A stretch of DNA of 64,000 bases from Arenibacter palladensis (GCF_900129275.1 NZ_FQUX01000005.1:248001-312000); one strand, 5' to 3'. Shown: positions 27,888 through 37,919, counted from the stretch's first letter. Numbers and translations are program-made. The notes: a model not told the origin generated them from the sequence alone.

Positions 27888-28589
27888 AAGAAGTAAAGCG
27901 GAATTTTCTTACAAACCAATATACCTTAGTCAAAATTCAGTTTCCCTAGCTTAAGACAGCCTACTTTGAATCCACCTCAACTAGTATGAAGTGACCTTAT
28001 AATAAATGGTTTTTTAAAATAGATTTCGCCACCTAATTTGCCTAGGAAAAAAAATAAAGTGTCCGCTGTCAATGACCTATAATTACGCTGCCGTATAATC
28101 AATGTTTGGTTATTCACGGCAAAACTATATAAATGCAAGTACGAAAATGAGGCGTTTTTATGATTTTACCTTGGCTTTACGTTTTAATAACAACGGCCTG
28201 GTATTGTTGTACAAACATTTTAAACGAGCAACATATATAGGTATAGGCAAGTCTGAATTTATACAGTAGTAGAAGGCAAACATTTTGAATTTTTACCAGT
28301 ATTTAGTTCATTCTACAGTATTTACAGTGATGTTTACTAAGGAAACAGATTGGCTGCAATTTATATAAGGTAACTGGTATTCACTTTTCTGTTACGGTAA
28401 CCCTAACTTAACATTGTAGCACCCTTACCTAGCAATAATGATGAGGTGTAAAGTGGCCCAAGTAAATTTTGCTCGAGCAATAGAGAAATAATTCCATGCA
28501 GTATATAGGCCAAAAAATGACTTTAAGGCTAACCGCCAAGTTTTCTAAAAGAATATATACTCCTTTTGAGCCTGTTTAAGGATAAGCCA
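27888..28589. other. 700-base region without a recognised gene
   Basis: Upstream of the inositol susC and downstream of the small beta-barrel gene. It is AT-rich with stop codons in all frames at short intervals. I saw no tRNA-like cloverleaf, no repeat array and no strong hairpin. It should contain the distal part of the susC promoter region. A stretch around 28090-28150 has protein-like reading on the minus strand but stops at once upstream. Confidence 0.5.
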
Positions 28590-29090
28590 TTAAAAATCGA
28601 AAGTATAAAGCACGCCAAGGGTAAGGGTGGACCAAGTAGCACCATCCAACGCTATACCGGTATAGGAAAAATTTACTTCTGTCTGGGCTCCCATTAAGTA
28701 GCCTATTGTTGGTCTATAATATAATCCACCGTCATTGCCGTCGTTTATTCCTATAGCCTGACCAACATCTCCCCCAATTGAGAAGGAATTGGATGTCCAA
28801 AATCTAACAGAAGCGGCGAGGGGCACAAATTGAATATTAGGCAAATCCTCGGAAAAAAGGTCCCGATCATATTTTTCAGGAAAGCCATTTACGAAACCTA
28901 CCATTACCCCTAGGTCTATAATTTCACTTAGACCCCAGCGATATCCAAGATCAACTCCTGCAACCAGACTAAGCTCATCTTCAAATTCATCTAATGGCAG
29001 CCCGCCATGGATTCCAATTTTCATGCCTTGTTGGCCATATAATCCTATACTTAAAAGAGCAATAACAAAGGTCGCGAGTACTTTTTTCAT
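28590..29090 (-). CDS. Small outer-membrane beta-barrel protein (OmpA/porin-like family)
   Basis: Predicted outer-membrane beta-barrel of about eight strands, 166 aa. The signal peptide runs to about residue 20 (ATFVIALLSIGLYGQ). Alternating short strands rich in Gly and aromatics follow, such as AGVDLGYRWGLSEIIDLGVMV and LTLGVLYTFDF, with the usual terminal phenylalanine. It is a single gene lying between the inositol and sialic acid modules. Its leader on the minus strand contains a terminator-like hairpin (29167-29204) and a repeated TACCAATAC element. Function is unknown; proteins of this type are structural or minor porins. Confidence 0.75.
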   Translation of the reverse strand: MKKVLATFVIALLSIGLYGQQGMKIGIHGGLPLDEFEDELSLVAGVDLGYRWGLSEIIDLGVMVGFVNGFPEKYDRDLFSEDLPNIQFVPLAASVRFWTSNSFSIGGDVGQAIGINDGNDGGLYYRPTIGYLMGAQTEVNFSYTGIALDGATWSTLTLGVLYTFDF

Positions 29091-29166
29091 AAATGTTGGT
29101 TTTTATTGGTCGGTTTAAATCTAGAATCTTATCCAAACCTTAGCGAATTTTTGTTGTAAAACGTGC

Positions 29167-29204
29167 AAAAAAGGTTGTGGGTGTACCAATACTGTTCCAC
29201 AACC
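29167..29204 (-). terminator. Terminator-like hairpin in the leader of the beta-barrel gene
   Basis: On the minus strand GGTTGTGG pairs with CCACAACC (arms 29197-29204 and 29173-29180, 16-base loop) and is followed by six T (29172-29167). No gene ends upstream on this strand, so it would stop a leader transcript 77 bases before the ATG at 29090: an attenuator or the end of a small RNA. Confidence 0.5.
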
Positions 29205-29428
29205 AATTCCACACACATTCAAAAATTCATGTAATACCTAGTACTATCCTTTACCTCTAGTGAATCGGAAGGTATCCTGCCTTACCAATACAGTACCAAA
29301 AGACCTTCGACTGAAATAAGCAAAATATGTAAACAACATAGTATAGTATTTATACCTAATAAAGTAAAATATAATCATGTATGGGATAAAAAATATTTAT
29401 TAGTGTTAAAATCATAAATTTATCATGC

Positions 29429-29445
29429 ATTATGTATAACATAAT
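29429..29445. promoter_or_regulatory. Predicted GntR (FadR-type) operator before nan susC
   Basis: Seventeen-base palindrome ATTATGT-ATA-ACATAAT, the best of four TATGT-N3-ACATA sites in the sialic acid module. It lies 63-79 bases before the susC ATG. FadR-subfamily GntR regulators typically bind T-G-T-N3-A-C-A-like palindromes, and such a regulator is encoded at 38891-39616. Confidence 0.7.
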
Positions 29446-29507
29446 AATATATAATTTATATATTGCCCAAAATCTAACAGTTATGATAACTCAAATACCT
29501 CGTTTTT

Positions 29508-32500
29508 ATGAAGAATCTTAAAAAACCATTGATAACAAATGGACTCCCAACCAGGTCCATTCCAATCAAAAAAACAACCAAATCCCCCTCTTTGGTTTTA
29601 ACTTTTTTTCTTTTAATGGTCTTTGGGCTTACGTTTGCCCAGCAAAAGGAAATTAATGGAACCATATCCGACGGCAGTGGACAACCTTTACCCGGAGCCA
29701 ATGTCTTGGTAAAGGGCACCTCAACAGGAACCCAAAGCGACTTTGACGGCAACTATACCATTATGGCGAATACCGGTGATGTTCTGATATTCAGTTATTT
29801 GGGATTCACATCCCAATCCATTAACGTAGGCAATCAAATCACCATAAATGTTGCCCTACAGGAAGACGCCGCATTACTGGATGAAGTAGTTGTTACCGGA
29901 TACGGAACCCAAACAAGGGCTACCCTTACTACCTCTGTCTCCAAATTGGACACCAAGATCCTTGAAAGTTCAACCAGATCCAATGCGGCCACCGCACTTC
30001 AGGGTACCATTGCCGGTTTAAGGGTAACCAACACTACTGGACAGCCTGGCGCCACTCCACAAATAGTTTTGCGCGGGGGTACCAATTTTGACGGTACCGG
30101 ATCTCCATTAATTCTAATAGACGGCATACCAGGAAGTTTTTATGCCTTGAACTCTGACGATATCGAGTCAATCGAAGTCTTAAAAGACGCCGCGGCGACG
30201 GCCATTTACGGGGCTAGATCCGCCAATGGCGTTATTTTGGTGACGACCAAATCTGGTAAGCCCGGTAAATCCTCCATCAACTATAAATATAAATATAGTA
30301 TGAATGAGGAAAGAAATGACCAAAAATATATTGGTGCGGCCGACTTTATAAATTACAACAGGCAATCGATCTCCTGGTTCAGGGAGGCCGTCAACAACCC
30401 GGGATCCTTTGGGGCTTTTTTAGATGGAGCCAACGGTATGGGAACAGGCGGCGATGCCATTAGCTCCCCTTTCACCACACAACTCCTAAATGCCGACAAC
30501 CAATATTTACTAAATCAACCAGGATGGAGCAGTATCCCAGATATTTTGAATCCAAGCCAGGACATTTTGTTTTACGACAATAAGACCGTAGGCGATCGAA
30601 TTTACCAAAATAGTGCCACCAAGGACCACTACCTTTCCTTTGACGGCGGAAATGAAAAAGGTTCTTACTATTTAGGATTGGGACTTTTGGACAACGATGG
30701 CTTAATTCTTGGATCGGGCTTTAAGAGGTACTCAGGAAAATTTACCGGGTCCTATAGAATTACGGACAACCTAAAGGTCAACTCCAATGTTTTATACTCC
30801 CATTCCAACCTAAGCTTAAGTCCATTAGGTGGCGATGACACTGTATTCAGAAGATTTCAGAGCCAAGCCCCAACTTCCAGGACCTATGACAACAACCCTG
30901 ACGGTACCTGGTCCAACATATATGCAGTTGGACAAAACCAGAGTTTCGGTAACCCTTTATACTATCAGGATAAATTTGTTAGAAAAAATTTGGAACAACG
31001 CTTATCGGCTTCAGTGGGAATTGACTGGAATATTTTGGATAACCTGATACTCTCCGTAGACGGAAGCCATTTTACCATCAACAATCACAACGAAAGCTTT
31101 AATAGGGCCTATAGGGTAGGAAGTACAACCGGCCCTTTAAGAACGGGCAGGGAAGCCTCGGTAAGTCTGGACAGAACCTTGAGAAACCAGCTGACCGGTA
31201 CTTTAAACTACATCAAGAGTTTAGGCAGCCATAACTTTAATGCCCTGATTGGGGCAGAATATTTCAAGGACAACTACTTTACCACATCTGCTGGAACTAG
31301 AAATTCCCCTACAGACCTGATAGAGACCTTGAATGCGGGAGCAGAAGCCAACGGCATACCTTCTAGCTTTGAAACTGAATATGTACTTGCCTCCGCTTTC
31401 GGAAGATTACTATATGATTATGACAACAAATACCTATTTGGGTTTACCTTCAGAAATGACGGCTCCTCTAGGCTAGGGAATAACAAGAGCGACTTTTTCC
31501 CAGGAGTTTCCTTGGGCTGGAACCTGCACAATGAGAATTTCTTTGCCAATTCCAATATAGGTAATACTATATCTAGGATAAAACCGAGAATGAGCTATGG
31601 TGTTAACGGTAATCAGGAAGTATTGAGCAATTATGGTGTATTTGGGGCCTATGGTAGCCAAGGGGTATATAACGGACAAACCGGTTATGCCAATTCGGGA
31701 TTGCCTACCTTGGATCTACAATGGGAAAAGTCAACCACCCTAAATGCCGGTTTGGACATCTCCTTCTTTAACAACCGACTTTCTTTCATTACAGATGTGT
31801 ACTCCAGGGACATAAAGGACAAACTAGCCAATCTTACACTACCCTACTATACTGGTTTTAGCAGTATATTGACCAACAATGGAACTATTAGAAACAAAGG
31901 TTTTGAACTTCAGGTCAATGGAGATATAATTCAGAACCAAAACCTTACTTGGAATGTTGGCGCCACTATCACTTCCAATAAAAATTACGTAGAGAAACTT
32001 CCGGAAAATGCGAACGACCTTAACAGACAGGACGGACAGTTGATCTGGAATGCCAGTACAGGGGAAGAAGAATGGGTTGGAGGCCTACAGGAAGGCCAGC
32101 GTGTTGGCAACGACCTGGTTATTGCCTATGAGCAAGAAGGTATCTATGCAAGTCAGGCCGAAGCCGATGCAGACAGTAATATTCAGGACGATTTCTTGCC
32201 GGGCGATAAAAATACACACTTTGCAGGGGATGTAAAATGGAAAGACCAAAACGGCGATGGAATCATCAACAGCTTGGACAGAAAAGTTATTGGTCGTACC
32301 ACCCCAGATTTCTTGGGAGGTTTAACCACTAGCTTAAGGTACAAAAACTTTAACCTGTTCGTAAAGACCGATTTTGCCACTGGCCATTTGGTGTGGAACC
32401 ATATCCGGAACAAAGGTTACGGGCAAACCCAGGGTAATTTAAATCAGCCCACAGAAGTATTGGATTCATGGACACCCACCAACACGGATACCGACTGGCC

Positions 32501-32828
32501 ACGTTTTGTTTTTGTAAATGGGACCAAGAATGTGTGGAGAGGGAATGAAGGAGCAAACTCAGGGGATAGTTCCAGCCTTGTAAATGCAGGTAACAGCCAA
32601 TTTTGGGAAAAAGGGGATTATTTGGCCCTAAGGGAAGTAACCTTCAGTTATGACGTACCCTCAGAATATTTCAATGATGTAATTAAAAGATTGAACATTT
32701 TTGTTACGGGAAGTAACCTACATTACTTCAAAAGTTTTACTGGGGAAACACCAGAATTGGGCGGTGTGCAATACGGAGCATTTCCTGTTCCAAAGACCCT
32801 TACCATTGGATTAAACCTAACTTTTTAA
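29508..32828 (+). CDS. SusC-like TonB-dependent transporter of the sialic acid module (NanO-like)
   Basis: Outer-membrane channel, 1106 aa, for sialic acid or sialo-oligosaccharides by context. The N-terminus has a long positively charged start then a hydrophobic signal segment (about 27-43, LVLTFFLLMVFGLTFAQ). A carboxypeptidase-regulatory-like domain (about 48-125, GTISDGSGQPLPGANV) and a TonB-box-like DEVVVTGYG follow. The plug has IESIEVLKDAAATAIYGARSANGVI, and the barrel ends in TIGLNLTF. No STN domain and no sigma/FecR pair, so control is probably by the GntR regulator through the palindrome at 29429-29445. It plays the role of NanO in Tannerella and Bacteroides. Confidence 0.92.
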   Translation: MKNLKKPLITNGLPTRSIPIKKTTKSPSLVLTFFLLMVFGLTFAQQKEINGTISDGSGQPLPGANVLVKGTSTGTQSDFDGNYTIMANTGDVLIFSYLGFTSQSINVGNQITINVALQEDAALLDEVVVTGYGTQTRATLTTSVSKLDTKILESSTRSNAATALQGTIAGLRVTNTTGQPGATPQIVLRGGTNFDGTGSPLILIDGIPGSFYALNSDDIESIEVLKDAAATAIYGARSANGVILVTTKSGKPGKSSINYKYKYSMNEERNDQKYIGAADFINYNRQSISWFREAVNNPGSFGAFLDGANGMGTGGDAISSPFTTQLLNADNQYLLNQPGWSSIPDILNPSQDILFYDNKTVGDRIYQNSATKDHYLSFDGGNEKGSYYLGLGLLDNDGLILGSGFKRYSGKFTGSYRITDNLKVNSNVLYSHSNLSLSPLGGDDTVFRRFQSQAPTSRTYDNNPDGTWSNIYAVGQNQSFGNPLYYQDKFVRKNLEQRLSASVGIDWNILDNLILSVDGSHFTINNHNESFNRAYRVGSTTGPLRTGREASVSLDRTLRNQLTGTLNYIKSLGSHNFNALIGAEYFKDNYFTTSAGTRNSPTDLIETLNAGAEANGIPSSFETEYVLASAFGRLLYDYDNKYLFGFTFRNDGSSRLGNNKSDFFPGVSLGWNLHNENFFANSNIGNTISRIKPRMSYGVNGNQEVLSNYGVFGAYGSQGVYNGQTGYANSGLPTLDLQWEKSTTLNAGLDISFFNNRLSFITDVYSRDIKDKLANLTLPYYTGFSSILTNNGTIRNKGFELQVNGDIIQNQNLTWNVGATITSNKNYVEKLPENANDLNRQDGQLIWNASTGEEEWVGGLQEGQRVGNDLVIAYEQEGIYASQAEADADSNIQDDFLPGDKNTHFAGDVKWKDQNGDGIINSLDRKVIGRTTPDFLGGLTTSLRYKNFNLFVKTDFATGHLVWNHIRNKGYGQTQGNLNQPTEVLDSWTPTNTDTDWPRFVFVNGTKNVWRGNEGANSGDSSSLVNAGNSQFWEKGDYLALREVTFSYDVPSEYFNDVIKRLNIFVTGSNLHYFKSFTGETPELGGVQYGAFPVPKTLTIGLNLTF

Positions 32829-32838
32829 AATTACTACG

Positions 32839-34344
32839 ATGAAGAAATATTTTTCTATACTATTAATAGCCTTTACATTGGGTGCTTGTGAAAGCGAGTT
32901 GGAACTCACCAGCCCAAGTGAATTGACCACAGCCGGCTTTTGGGATACAGAAGAAGGAGCTAGAACCGCCCATACGGGCCTATATGCCAATTTAAGATCT
33001 TCTGCGGATGATTTATGGCTGTTGGGTGAAATACGAAGTGATATCTGGGGAGGCCGCACCTTCGAATCCCCAAGTAACGAGTCCTTGATAAGATCGGACA
33101 TCACTGTTGCTACGGCTCCCTTTGGTGGCTGGGCAGGTCTATATACCAGAATACACCGTATAAACGATTTTCTGGCCAATGCTCCTGGCGTTAGCTTTGT
33201 AAACGAGGAAGACAAAAGCCATCTCTTGGCACAGGCCTATGGCCTGAGGGCACTTTATTATTACACGCTCTTAAAGACCTGGGGAGGGGTGCCTATAATT
33301 TTGGAACCCATTGCCGATGTAGACCCTGCAAGCCTAAGCAAAGCCAGATCATCCAAAGAAGAGGTTATGGCCCAGATCAAAGCCGATATAGAAACATCCT
33401 TGAGCACCTTTGGGTCAGCCAACAATTTCTGGGAAGGCAATAGAAACTTCTGGTCCAAAGCGGCGACTTTAGCACTTAAGGGCGATGTATATATTTGGTC
33501 CGGTAATCTAATGGGAGGTGGCGCTTCAGACTTTGAGGCAGCAAAAACAGCCTTACAACAGGTTGCTTCCTTCGGGCTAGCCTTGGAGCCGAATATCTCC
33601 GATTTATGGGGTGTTGGGAATGAAGGAAATAGCGAGTTTATTTTTGCCATACAGTACAAGCAGGATGAAGCTTCCAACTTTTACAATAGCCTTACAGGAA
33701 GAAGTACGGAAATTAACCCAACTTTTAACGATAATGGTAGTTCTATGGGCGATTTTGTTATCGCCGGAGCCAACAGATATGGACAATCGGAAAAAACAAT
33801 ACTGTTGTTGGACGATAATGAAGACAGTCGTAAGGATGCAACTTTTATTAGATTGTATGTGGATGATAATGGTGGACTTGGATATCCAACCTATAATGAA
33901 ACGGCCTACTTCGGTTCCGTATTCAATAAATTTTTAGGACAGGTTGTTGGGTCCGAGCGTATTTTTGAAAATGATGTTCCAGTGTATAGATATGCGGACG
34001 TAATCCTTTTATTGGCAGAAGCCAAAAACCTATTGGGCGAGGATCCTTCAGGAGAAATCAACCAAATCCGGGAAAGGGCATATGGAGACAATTATGTGCC
34101 TCTTATCCACGCTTACACCAACGCGTCACCAACAGAAAATACCAATGCCATCTTGGATGAGCGTTATAAGGAATTTATAGGCGAAGGGAAAAGATGGTGG
34201 GACCTAAGAAGAGCTGGTGACAGCTTTGTATTCGACAATGTGAGCTTCTTAAACCCAGGCGACGAGTTTAAATTGGTATTGCCCATTACAACTGATATGA
34301 TCGGCAGAAACCCTTTGCTGGAACAAACACCAGGATATAAATAA
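32839..34344 (+). CDS. SusD-like lipoprotein of the sialic acid module (NanU-like)
   Basis: Surface sialic-acid-capture lipoprotein by context, 501 aa, starting 10 bases after susC. The lipoprotein signal ends in FTLGACESELEL. SusD/RagB hallmarks are GFWDTEEGARTAHTGLYANL near the N-terminus, AQAYGLRALYYYTLLKTWGGVPII, and a C-terminal DERYKEFIGEGKRWWDLRRAG block. It corresponds in position to NanU, the extracellular neuraminate-binding protein of Tannerella. A strong terminator follows 36 bases after the stop, so the downstream lyase gene is expressed from its own promoter. Confidence 0.9.
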   Translation: MKKYFSILLIAFTLGACESELELTSPSELTTAGFWDTEEGARTAHTGLYANLRSSADDLWLLGEIRSDIWGGRTFESPSNESLIRSDITVATAPFGGWAGLYTRIHRINDFLANAPGVSFVNEEDKSHLLAQAYGLRALYYYTLLKTWGGVPIILEPIADVDPASLSKARSSKEEVMAQIKADIETSLSTFGSANNFWEGNRNFWSKAATLALKGDVYIWSGNLMGGGASDFEAAKTALQQVASFGLALEPNISDLWGVGNEGNSEFIFAIQYKQDEASNFYNSLTGRSTEINPTFNDNGSSMGDFVIAGANRYGQSEKTILLLDDNEDSRKDATFIRLYVDDNGGLGYPTYNETAYFGSVFNKFLGQVVGSERIFENDVPVYRYADVILLLAEAKNLLGEDPSGEINQIRERAYGDNYVPLIHAYTNASPTENTNAILDERYKEFIGEGKRWWDLRRAGDSFVFDNVSFLNPGDEFKLVLPITTDMIGRNPLLEQTPGYK

Positions 34345-34379
34345 AATATTGAGTTAGTTTAAATTGAGTTGTTTTCTGA

Positions 34380-34415
34380 AAAAAGGGTTCCATTTCTTTT
34401 GGAACCCTTTTTAAG
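34380..34415 (+). terminator. Terminator after nan susD
   Basis: A 12-bp AAAAAGGGTTCC / GGAACCCTTTTT stem (34380-34391 with 34401-34412) with a 9-base loop; its own 3' arm ends in the T-run. It separates susCD from the sialate lyase gene. Confidence 0.85.
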
Positions 34416-34526
34416 CTTCATCCACAAAATCGGGATAATAAAATCAGGACTACCGATATTCACAATACGAATTATTGTGATCTGACTAAATTATTTTGGG
34501 AGAATGAAATCTTTATACGTAATTGT

Positions 34527-34543
34527 ATTTTGTAATACATAAT
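34527..34543. promoter_or_regulatory. Predicted GntR operator before the sialate lyase gene
   Basis: ATTTTGT-AAT-ACATAAT, one mismatch from the perfect palindrome at 29429-29445. It ends 12 bases before the ATG at 34556. An upstream TTG codon at 34523 would put the operator inside the coding region, which argues for the ATG start. Confidence 0.65.
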
Positions 34544-34555
34544 AAAAGTAAATAT

Positions 34556-35455
34556 ATGAACGGATTGATCGCCGCAACTTATGCGCCAATGCATAATGAT
34601 TCTTCAATAAATTTGGGAATAATCTCCAAATACGGCCAATTTTTAAAAAACAATAAGGTGAAGGGTGCCTTTGTAAACGGATCAACTGGCGATTTTGTTT
34701 CCTTGACTACGGAAGAAAGAAAGGAGATTATCACTGAATGGTCAAAAAACAAACCAAACGACTTTTTTCTGGTAAACCATGTAGGGCACAACAGTTTAAA
34801 AGAAGCCAAAGACCTAGCGACACATTCTGCCGATAAGGTGGATGCCATAGCTGCTTTGGCCCCCTATTATTTTAGACTTAGCTCGTTAAAAAGTTTGCTG
34901 GAGTACTGCAAGGAAATTGCAGGCTGCGCACCGGACCTCCCTTTCTATTACTACCACATTCCGGTATTGACCGGCGCCAATTTTCTAATGCACGAATTTT
35001 TGGAATTGGCCTCCAAGGAAATACCCAACTTTGCTGGCATAAAGTTTACCAACAATAACCTAATAGACTATAAATATTGTAAGGATTTCAACAATGGCGC
35101 TTACAATATATTGTTCGGTTTTGATGAGATCTTATTAGCGAGCCTTCCTCTGGGAGCAGAGGGCTGGGTAGGTAGTACCTATAACCATTTAGCACCCTTA
35201 TATCTATCGATCATAGAGGCATTCCACAACAACGACCATAAATTGGCAGCAGCACTTCAGGAAAAATCCATGAAATTCGTGGATATTCTAAATGCTAAAG
35301 GGGGCTTTAACGGGGCGGCGAAATCCTTTATGAGGGTATTGGGTGTGGATTGTGGCCCAAGTAGATTCCCTCATGTAACCCTTTCACCAAAGGAACTGGA
35401 AGAGTCTAAGACAACACTGGAAGCATTAGGGATTATGGACCATACCAGCCGTTGA
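34556..35455 (+). CDS. nanA: N-acetylneuraminate lyase (DapA/NAL family aldolase)
   Basis: Cleaves N-acetylneuraminate to N-acetylmannosamine and pyruvate by a Schiff-base mechanism. 299 aa from the chosen ATG at 34556. Visible are NGSTGD (about 41-46, the pyruvate-carboxylate loop, usually GSTGE), the catalytic tyrosine in YYYHIP (Tyr133) and the Schiff-base lysine in GIKFTN (Lys163). The open frame extends to a TTG at 34523, but that would encode the operator, and MNGLIAATYAPM is the usual start of the family. It is the first gene of a nanA-epimerase-sialidase run with gaps of 44 and 23 bases. Confidence 0.92.
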   Translation: MNGLIAATYAPMHNDSSINLGIISKYGQFLKNNKVKGAFVNGSTGDFVSLTTEERKEIITEWSKNKPNDFFLVNHVGHNSLKEAKDLATHSADKVDAIAALAPYYFRLSSLKSLLEYCKEIAGCAPDLPFYYYHIPVLTGANFLMHEFLELASKEIPNFAGIKFTNNNLIDYKYCKDFNNGAYNILFGFDEILLASLPLGAEGWVGSTYNHLAPLYLSIIEAFHNNDHKLAAALQEKSMKFVDILNAKGGFNGAAKSFMRVLGVDCGPSRFPHVTLSPKELEESKTTLEALGIMDHTSR

Positions 35456-35499
35456 TTGGATTTTAATTAATAGCACTAAAAACATTCTAATAAGAATTA

Positions 35500-36672
35500 A
35501 TGAAACCACAAAGTAGACTATACAAAGATGCTTTATTGAACACTATCATCCCGTTTTGGGAGAAGCATTCATTGGACCTTGAAAATGGAGGTTACTTTAC
35601 CTGCTTGGATAGGGAAGGTAAAGTTTACGAAACCGATAAATTTATGTGGCTGCAAGGAAGACAGGCGTGGATGTTCTCTACTTTGTACAATCAGGTGGAA
35701 CAAAAGGAAAATTGGTTAAAAATAGCCAAAAGTGGGGTCGATTTTATTAGGGACAAGGGAATGGATGCCCAAGGCAATGTATATTTTTCCTTAACCGCGG
35801 ACGGACAACCATTGGTACAACCCTATAACATTTTTTCGGACTGTTTTGCCGCCATGGCTTTTGCCCAATATGGTATAGCGGCACAAGATCAGAAATACAA
35901 AGAACTTGCCAAAAAAACGTATTTAAACATTCTTAAGAAGAAGGATAACCCTAAGGGCATATACGAAAAAGGAACCTCCGCTAGACCGTTAAAAAGTTTT
36001 GCCCTGCCCATGATCTTGTCCAATTTGGTTTTGGAGCTGGAAGACATATTGGAACCCACTGAAGTGGAGCGGACCATAGATTTTTCGGTTCAAGAGGTTA
36101 TGGAAGTTTTTTTGGATAAAAAATCAGGTTTAATCTATGAATTCGTAAAGCCCGATGGCAGCCTGGAAGACAGCTTTAACGGCCGTTTGCTAAATCCAGG
36201 TCATGGCATAGAAGCCATGTGGTTTATGATCGATATTGCCGTGAGAAGAAATGAGCAGGAGTTAGTAGATAAGGCTACTGCGACCATCATCAAAATTTTG
36301 GAATACAGCTGGGACGAAGAATTTGGCGGAATATTTTATTTTATGGATTCCAAGGGTCACCCACCCCAACAATTGGAATGGGACCAAAAATTATGGTGGG
36401 TGCATTTGGAAACTTTGGTAGCCCTTACCAAGGCCTATGAACAAACTCAAAACCCGGAAATTTACCAATGGTACACAAAAGTACACGACTATAGTTGGAA
36501 TCATTTTTCAGACCAGGAACACGGGGAGTGGTTTGGGTATTTAAACCGAAGGGGAGAAGTGTTATTAAACCTCAAAGGTGGTAAATGGAAAGGATGTTTC
36601 CATGTGCCAAGAGCTATGCTCCAATGCTGGAAAACTTTTGACAGAATGGAGAATAAGAAAATAATAAAATAG
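35500..36672 (+). CDS. N-acylglucosamine 2-epimerase (AGE family)
   Basis: Interconverts N-acetylmannosamine and N-acetylglucosamine, the step after the lyase. 390 aa, alpha/alpha-barrel. Landmarks are [18 protein letters not shown] near residue 50, [16 protein letters not shown] near 240 (with the conserved histidine), and [17 protein letters not shown] near 300. Other AGE members such as cellobiose epimerase look similar, but the position between a sialate lyase and a sialidase makes the N-acylglucosamine activity the clear choice. This is the Bacteroidetes alternative to the phosphate-dependent NanK/NanE route. No NagA, NagB or sugar kinase gene is in the window. Confidence 0.9.
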   Translation: MKPQSRLYKDALLNTIIPFWEKHSLDLENGGYFTCLDREGKVYETDKFMWLQGRQAWMFSTLYNQVEQKENWLKIAKSGVDFIRDKGMDAQGNVYFSLTADGQPLVQPYNIFSDCFAAMAFAQYGIAAQDQKYKELAKKTYLNILKKKDNPKGIYEKGTSARPLKSFALPMILSNLVLELEDILEPTEVERTIDFSVQEVMEVFLDKKSGLIYEFVKPDGSLEDSFNGRLLNPGHGIEAMWFMIDIAVRRNEQELVDKATATIIKILEYSWDEEFGGIFYFMDSKGHPPQQLEWDQKLWWVHLETLVALTKAYEQTQNPEIYQWYTKVHDYSWNHFSDQEHGEWFGYLNRRGEVLLNLKGGKWKGCFHVPRAMLQCWKTFDRMENKKIIK

Positions 36673-36695
36673 AAATTATCATAAATTTACTAGAC

Positions 36696-37826
36696 ATGAA
36701 AAATACACTCATACTACTATTGTTCGTCGCCTTCGGCTGTAGTGCCCAACAAGAAACTTTTAAGATCGCCGATGGGGTAATAAACCATCAGGATCTGTTC
36801 AACACCTCCATGAATCCGGACGTATCCTGCTATCGCATCCCAGCCTTGGCCACCGCACCAAATGGGGATATTATTGCTGCCATAGATGAAAGGGTTCCTT
36901 CCTGTGGCGACCTAAAATGGAGTAAGGATATTAATATTGTGATAAGACGAAGCAGCGATAATGGCAAAACATGGTCTGCAATAGAGAAAATAGTAGATTT
37001 TCCACTAGGAAAATCGGCTTCCGATCCCTCTATGATAGTGGATGCCGTTACCAACGAAATTTTCCTGTTCTACAATTATATGGATTTGGATAATGAAAAG
37101 GACGTTTACTATTTACATGTTGTGAAAAGTGCAGATAACGGCAAGAACTGGAGCCAACCGGAAGATATTACTCCCCAAATTGCAAAGCAGGAATGGCATA
37201 GCGATTTTAAATTTATCACCTCTGGCCGTGGTATTCAGACCCGATCTGGCACACTCCTACACTGTATGGTAAATCTTAATAGTGGGTTGCATGTTTTTGG
37301 TAGCAAGGACCATGGAAAATCCTGGTTCTTTATAGATACTCCTGTGAGTCCAGCTGACGAATCCAAAATTGTAGAGCTGGCCAATGGGGATTGGATGATC
37401 AATGCCAGGGCGAATAAAGAGGGAAAAAGATATGTACATATTTCCAGTGATGAGGGAAAAAGTTGGGAAACCCGACCCGAACCTAGCTTGATAGATCCAG
37501 GATGTAATGCCAGTATTGTCCGATATACCTCTATTGAAGATGGCTATAAGAAAAACAGGTTGTTGTTCTCCAATGCTAAAAGTGAAAAAGGTCGAGTTAA
37601 CATGACGGTTAGAATAAGTTATGATGAAGGCGAAACCTGGTCAGAGGGAAAAACAATTTATAAGGGAGAATCGGCTTACTCATCCATGACCATCATGGAG
37701 AACGGGGATATAGGTTTGTTTTTTGAACAGGATGATTACCAGAAAAACCCTTTCGTAAGCTTTTCGCTAAAATGGCTGACAGACGGTAAAGACAAATACA
37801 GAAAACCGAAAAATAAAAAGAAATAG
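36696..37826 (+). CDS. Exported lipoprotein sialidase (GH33, BNR repeats)
   Basis: Releases terminal sialic acid from glycans. 376 aa. A short lipoprotein signal ends in LFVAFGC (Cys15). The FRIP-type motif is YRIP (Arg47). Asp-boxes of form S-x-D-x-G-x-T-W occur at SSDNGKTW (about 86-93), SADNGKNW, SKDHGKSW, SSDEGKSW and SYDEGETW, five in all, marking the six-bladed propeller. The C-terminal ESAYSSMTIMENGDIGLFFE block carries the probable catalytic tyrosine. It is compact, with no carbohydrate-binding module or sorting domain. It lies 23 bases after the epimerase gene and probably sits on the cell surface or in the periplasm. Confidence 0.9.
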   Translation: MKNTLILLLFVAFGCSAQQETFKIADGVINHQDLFNTSMNPDVSCYRIPALATAPNGDIIAAIDERVPSCGDLKWSKDINIVIRRSSDNGKTWSAIEKIVDFPLGKSASDPSMIVDAVTNEIFLFYNYMDLDNEKDVYYLHVVKSADNGKNWSQPEDITPQIAKQEWHSDFKFITSGRGIQTRSGTLLHCMVNLNSGLHVFGSKDHGKSWFFIDTPVSPADESKIVELANGDWMINARANKEGKRYVHISSDEGKSWETRPEPSLIDPGCNASIVRYTSIEDGYKKNRLLFSNAKSEKGRVNMTVRISYDEGETWSEGKTIYKGESAYSSMTIMENGDIGLFFEQDDYQKNPFVSFSLKWLTDGKDKYRKPKNKKK

Positions 37827-37888
37827 ATAATTAATAGTAACAAAATATTTACAAGGCCATTCCGACAATTTCATTAGATCTAAATAAA

Positions 37889-37919
37889 TTGACATATCAA
37901 AAAATATTGGATATATTTA
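37889..37919 (+). promoter_or_regulatory. Candidate promoter of the PhyH-like gene
   Basis: TTGACA (37889-37894) and TATATTTA (37912-37919), with 20 bases between the TTG and the -7 box. This fits the Bacteroidetes TTG...TAnnTTTG pattern with one mismatch. It would give a leader of about 64 bases and makes the oxygenase gene a separate unit from the sialidase run. Confidence 0.5.

Larger units (their letters stand above)
29091..29507. other. Divergent intergenic region between the barrel gene and nan susC
   Basis: 417 bases carrying control signals for both sides. TACCAATACAGTACCAA (29283-29299) holds TACCAA twice with an 11-base period, and a related TACCAATACTGTTCCA lies at 29184-29199. 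A terminator-like hairpin lies at 29167-29204, and a GntR-type palindrome at 29429-29445. The rest is strongly AT-rich and holds no gene. Confidence 0.55.

Noticed and set aside
28090-28200. Possible gene remnant on the minus strand upstream of the inositol susC
   Set aside because: Only about 35 codons before an in-frame stop, no start codon and no recognisable similarity.
34523-34555. Longer start of the sialate lyase from a TTG codon
   Set aside because: The added codons are the GntR operator itself and do not match the family's N-terminus; the ATG at 34556 fits.
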